Source of the DNA: Phytophthora colocasiae
Lineage: Eukaryota > Oomycota > Peronosporomycetes > Peronosporales > Peronosporaceae
Direction of reading: 5' to 3'
DNA: 64,000 nt
Assembly (NCBI GenBank): GCA_018806915.1
Contig: JAGKQI010000100.1
Location: 930,001-994,000 of the forward strand
Part shown: positions 61,389-64,000 of the stretch, piece after piece
How the letters are laid out: the number at the start of each line of letters is the position of its first letter
Numbering within the stretch: the first letter of the stretch is position 1
Notes under the pieces: model-generated
Told to the model about the DNA's origin: nothing
The model's input: only the letters and a program-made list of their open reading frames with translations
Database searches by the model: none
Translations under genes and position numbers: made by a program

Positions 61389-63925
61389 GAACTTGGGGCC
61401 TTGCAGTTGAATTTGGGAGCAAAATTCAGGTTTTTCGGTGGTGGTAAGGTGCAGAGTGGACAGTGTTTTGTATGGCAGGTGCCTCGCATGGGACGCCTTT
61501 TGGTATTTCTGAATGTGGCAAACGTAGATAAAGCCTTCCTCGATAATTTTGCGTGTATCTTTTCGTACCTTGTCAGTTAAACTCGGTAGTTTATCGGCTA
61601 AAGTTAATAGTACTTCAATGATATCTGTTTATCTATTAGAAACTACACTTTGTTGAAGTGCGACGGTTCGACGGTTGCTCGAATAAGTACCACACGAATT
61701 TATCGCAAAAGTATACAAAGGCCTCCTTTTGACCAATGAGGGTCAATTACTAAATATGGTAGTCAAACCTCTTCTCTTGAGTATGCTCTACTGACTGGGT
61801 GCTGTGGTACTGTACCATTTCTATAAAACTGATATGTACCATTTCTATAAGGCACATCAGTGCGGGAAGTAGCAGCACAGGTTCTCCCATCTCCGGGGTT
61901 GGGCGCTTGTAGAGGTGGCATTCCTGCTGCATTATGAAGACCCTCGTTGTTGTGTGCAGGATCTCGGTGTGTCACGGTGTTTTTGGTAAGAGGATGCTGC
62001 TTTAGAGCTCGCCGTTATTGTGGATCTAAACGCACTGTGGAGTACGCTGTATTATGGGCTTTCACTACGTGACTGCAGCTATATGACTGTTTTTGCTGTG
62101 GAGGTTCATGGTGAGCGATGAGAGTTTGATTCTGGACCATGTATGCCTTGTGGAGGCATTAGGTGTTGAAGGTGTTGATTTATGGCGTAGAGCGCTGTGC
62201 TGTGGACCACCGCACGGACTCGCCGATGAAGGAGATAGTGTCATACCGTACTCTCGTGTGCTATAACGGTGACTGTTAGTTGCTCTTGAAGCGGAAGATG
62301 TGGAAATAGGCGCTGTCAGCACTGGTTGTGATGCAACAGTTTTCATTTGTTGGATCTGTAGACTAACGGCTGGTTGCGTGGCAGTGTGATTATTTGTGGC
62401 ATGAGGTGACTTTCGAAACTCGACTCGGAGTGAAAAAAAAACGAGAATGTTATCAAGCGAGTGCCGCCTAGAACACTGGCTAACAGCATCCTAAAGTTGA
62501 TGGGCTACGCATTTGCAGTCAAAGAGTTCTCGGTAGGAATTCTCGGTAGGAACGCCTGTAGGTAAACGTAAGCTCTTGAAGTGCGGGGATATCTTGAACA
62601 GAAAATATTCCCAGACGTCTGGAATTCGACCAGTTGAATTACATGGCACAGTTGGGCTTGACACGAATGGTTTATGAATCGGCTTTTGTTTCCACACAAC
62701 AAGGCATCCATTGCGTACACTTTGGTACCCCTGCTGGATTTCGCCTTCGACCGAAACTCAGCTTGGTACCTCCTAGAAGTGGCGTATCTTCAGATTCTTG
62801 CCTTATAATGATCCATGTCAGAATTTAGTACAGTTTTAGTACTCCGCAAATGGCGACTGTTCACGTGGGTTCGTTCTTCGTTTCGCGCCCGAGAAAGCAA
62901 AGGTAAGTGATAGCCCAAGATGTACTAACATCTAGCGTCTTGAAGCTCACACAAATGGTATATGTGCAGATGGTGAGGTGTCCATCCCGGAAGCATTACA
63001 CTGTACATGACTTAGTTCTTCTTCTTGCTATTTTGGAGGAGGAGATTGCCTATTTACCCATCCGAGTGGGCAAATGTCGCTATGGAATTCACGTCTCGAA
63101 GTGGAGAAACATGGGTCAGCCGAACGACTGCTAGTTTGCGCTCAAGTTCTCGACACTTTGTTCCTCCCGACCGTGTTCCAAATTTTTGCAATGCGTGTAC
63201 GTGCAAAAATCGTAAAGTCTCAAATTGAGGGTCGGTACAGTTCCATGCTGCGTCGAGCCCAGATCTTACGACAAGATCACCAGTACAAACCTCCCACCTC
63301 ATCTGATTCCAAAGGTCCAAGCAAATGGTGCGACGCATGCAATAGCGGTATTCCGCCCAAGACCACACGTCGCCCTACTGTAGTTCAACCTGCAGCGCCC
63401 GATCATCGATTCTCAAGATTTCGGCAATTCGTCTTGCCTCCTGCACAACCTTCCCAAATTACCCTGTGCAAGGAAGTTCCAGAGTGTTCCATCTACCCCG
63501 GACCAATAATGACCAGGTCGACACATTCACAGGCCCTCTGCAGGCTGTGGGTCATACTGGTTACCGCCGATTTGAGTCTCCCGGAACCAGCAATCTGCCC
63601 TATATTATCGACATATTTCGCCAAATTGCAGATCTGCAAGTCAGAGCACAACGTGATTTTGATCGCCAATGCCTCGCACGAGATGAATATGACAGGTTAC
63701 AGCAGCAATGCACTCTACAGTACCAGCAACAAACGATGTCACTCCTCGCAACGTTGGTAAAGTCAAGTCAGGCCAAATGATGGCTATTCTTACCGTAGTG
63801 AAAGATCTAGTGACAGACAACAAAGTAATACATGTACTCCCTTTGAATCGCCTGAACGGTTCCCAGCTACTGCAATACTTTGTGAGGCTGAGAGACCCTC
63901 GCGCGCACAGAAGCGCGCTACTGTT
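61389..63925 (+). repeat. 2.54-kb tandem duplication, unit 2
   Basis: Same ends as unit 1; the sequence after it (CCACACCG...) differs from the start of the unit, so the array has two copies here. Confidence 0.95.
62907..63780 (+). pseudogene. Myb/SANT-like coding fragments, unit 2
   Basis: Counterpart of 60361-61243. Indels differ: the stretch after LLLAILEE shifts frame, while a longer continuous frame (63074-63760) joins the VRAKIVKSQIEGRY part to what follows. The two copies have decayed independently. Confidence 0.5.
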
Positions 63926-64000
63926 CCACACCGAAAACCTTTGATCTTGCCTAAAATATGCGATATGAGCAAAGGGAAAAATCTTGCGCTGAGCAGTCAG
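63926..64000. other. Sequence beyond the tandem array
   Basis: 75 bp of unassigned sequence to the window end. Confidence 0.3.

Overview
The window is nuclear DNA of an oomycete, most likely a Phytophthora or close relative. Three things support this. Genes have few, short (59-74 bp) GT-AG introns, apart from one of 154 bp. Several genes carry the oomycete initiator (consensus TCAYTYYNCAWTTT) just upstream of the start codon. The transposon remnants (MULE, pogo, piggyBac-like, hAT, Ty1/copia) and a WY-domain effector-like relic are the usual Phytophthora mix. The species cannot be named from this sequence.

Region 1 (1-7.5 kb) is a cluster of seven copies, five distinct, of a small cysteine-free basic protein family of unknown function. 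It is built around a near-perfect 2.44-kb inverted repeat (1-2440 and 3774-6216). Each arm carries a divergent gene pair, a sixth-type copy sits in the loop, and two more lie just outside. Two neighbours share promoter and N-terminal half but have different C-terminal modules.

Region 2 (8-19.6 kb) is a gene-dense island. It holds a 2,077-residue coiled-coil protein (CCDC162/DUF4549-like, inferred), the RNA polymerase III repressor MAF1 divergent from a Mediator-type CDK8 kinase, and mitochondrial CPT2 convergent with CDK8. Exon structures were worked out by hand from splice sites and reading frame.

Region 3 (19.9-50 kb) is transposon-rich and gene-poor. In order: a hAT transposase with one frameshift; a pogo-like remnant; a second large inverted repeat (about 26.1-29.3 and 34.2-37.4 kb) of decayed piggyBac-like sequence; within its loop a 151-bp TA-flanked MITE and an 820-bp terminal-inverted-repeat element with TAATA target duplications; a 531-bp fold-back element; two MULE fragments; a hAT-like fragment; a degenerate Ty1/copia element with 120-bp LTRs; and a peptidase M13 scrap.

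Region 4 (50.4-58.6 kb) is a second gene island. It holds a signal-peptide-peptidase-like (SPPL2-type) aspartyl protease, a broken WY-domain effector-like pseudogene, a VPS9-domain Rab5-type exchange factor, and a secretory-signal-bearing GT41 (O-GlcNAc-transferase-like) protein fused to a methyltransferase-like domain.

Region 5 (58.7-64 kb) is a tandem duplication of a 2.54-kb unit carrying Myb/SANT-like coding fragments, preceded by an array of 60-bp hairpin repeats.

The genes do not form one pathway. Shared regulation is hinted at only by the short MAF1-CDK8 divergent promoter and by paired ATCCGGAT boxes in front of both CPT2 and the SPPL2-type gene. All family names rest on motif recognition by eye; no searches were run.
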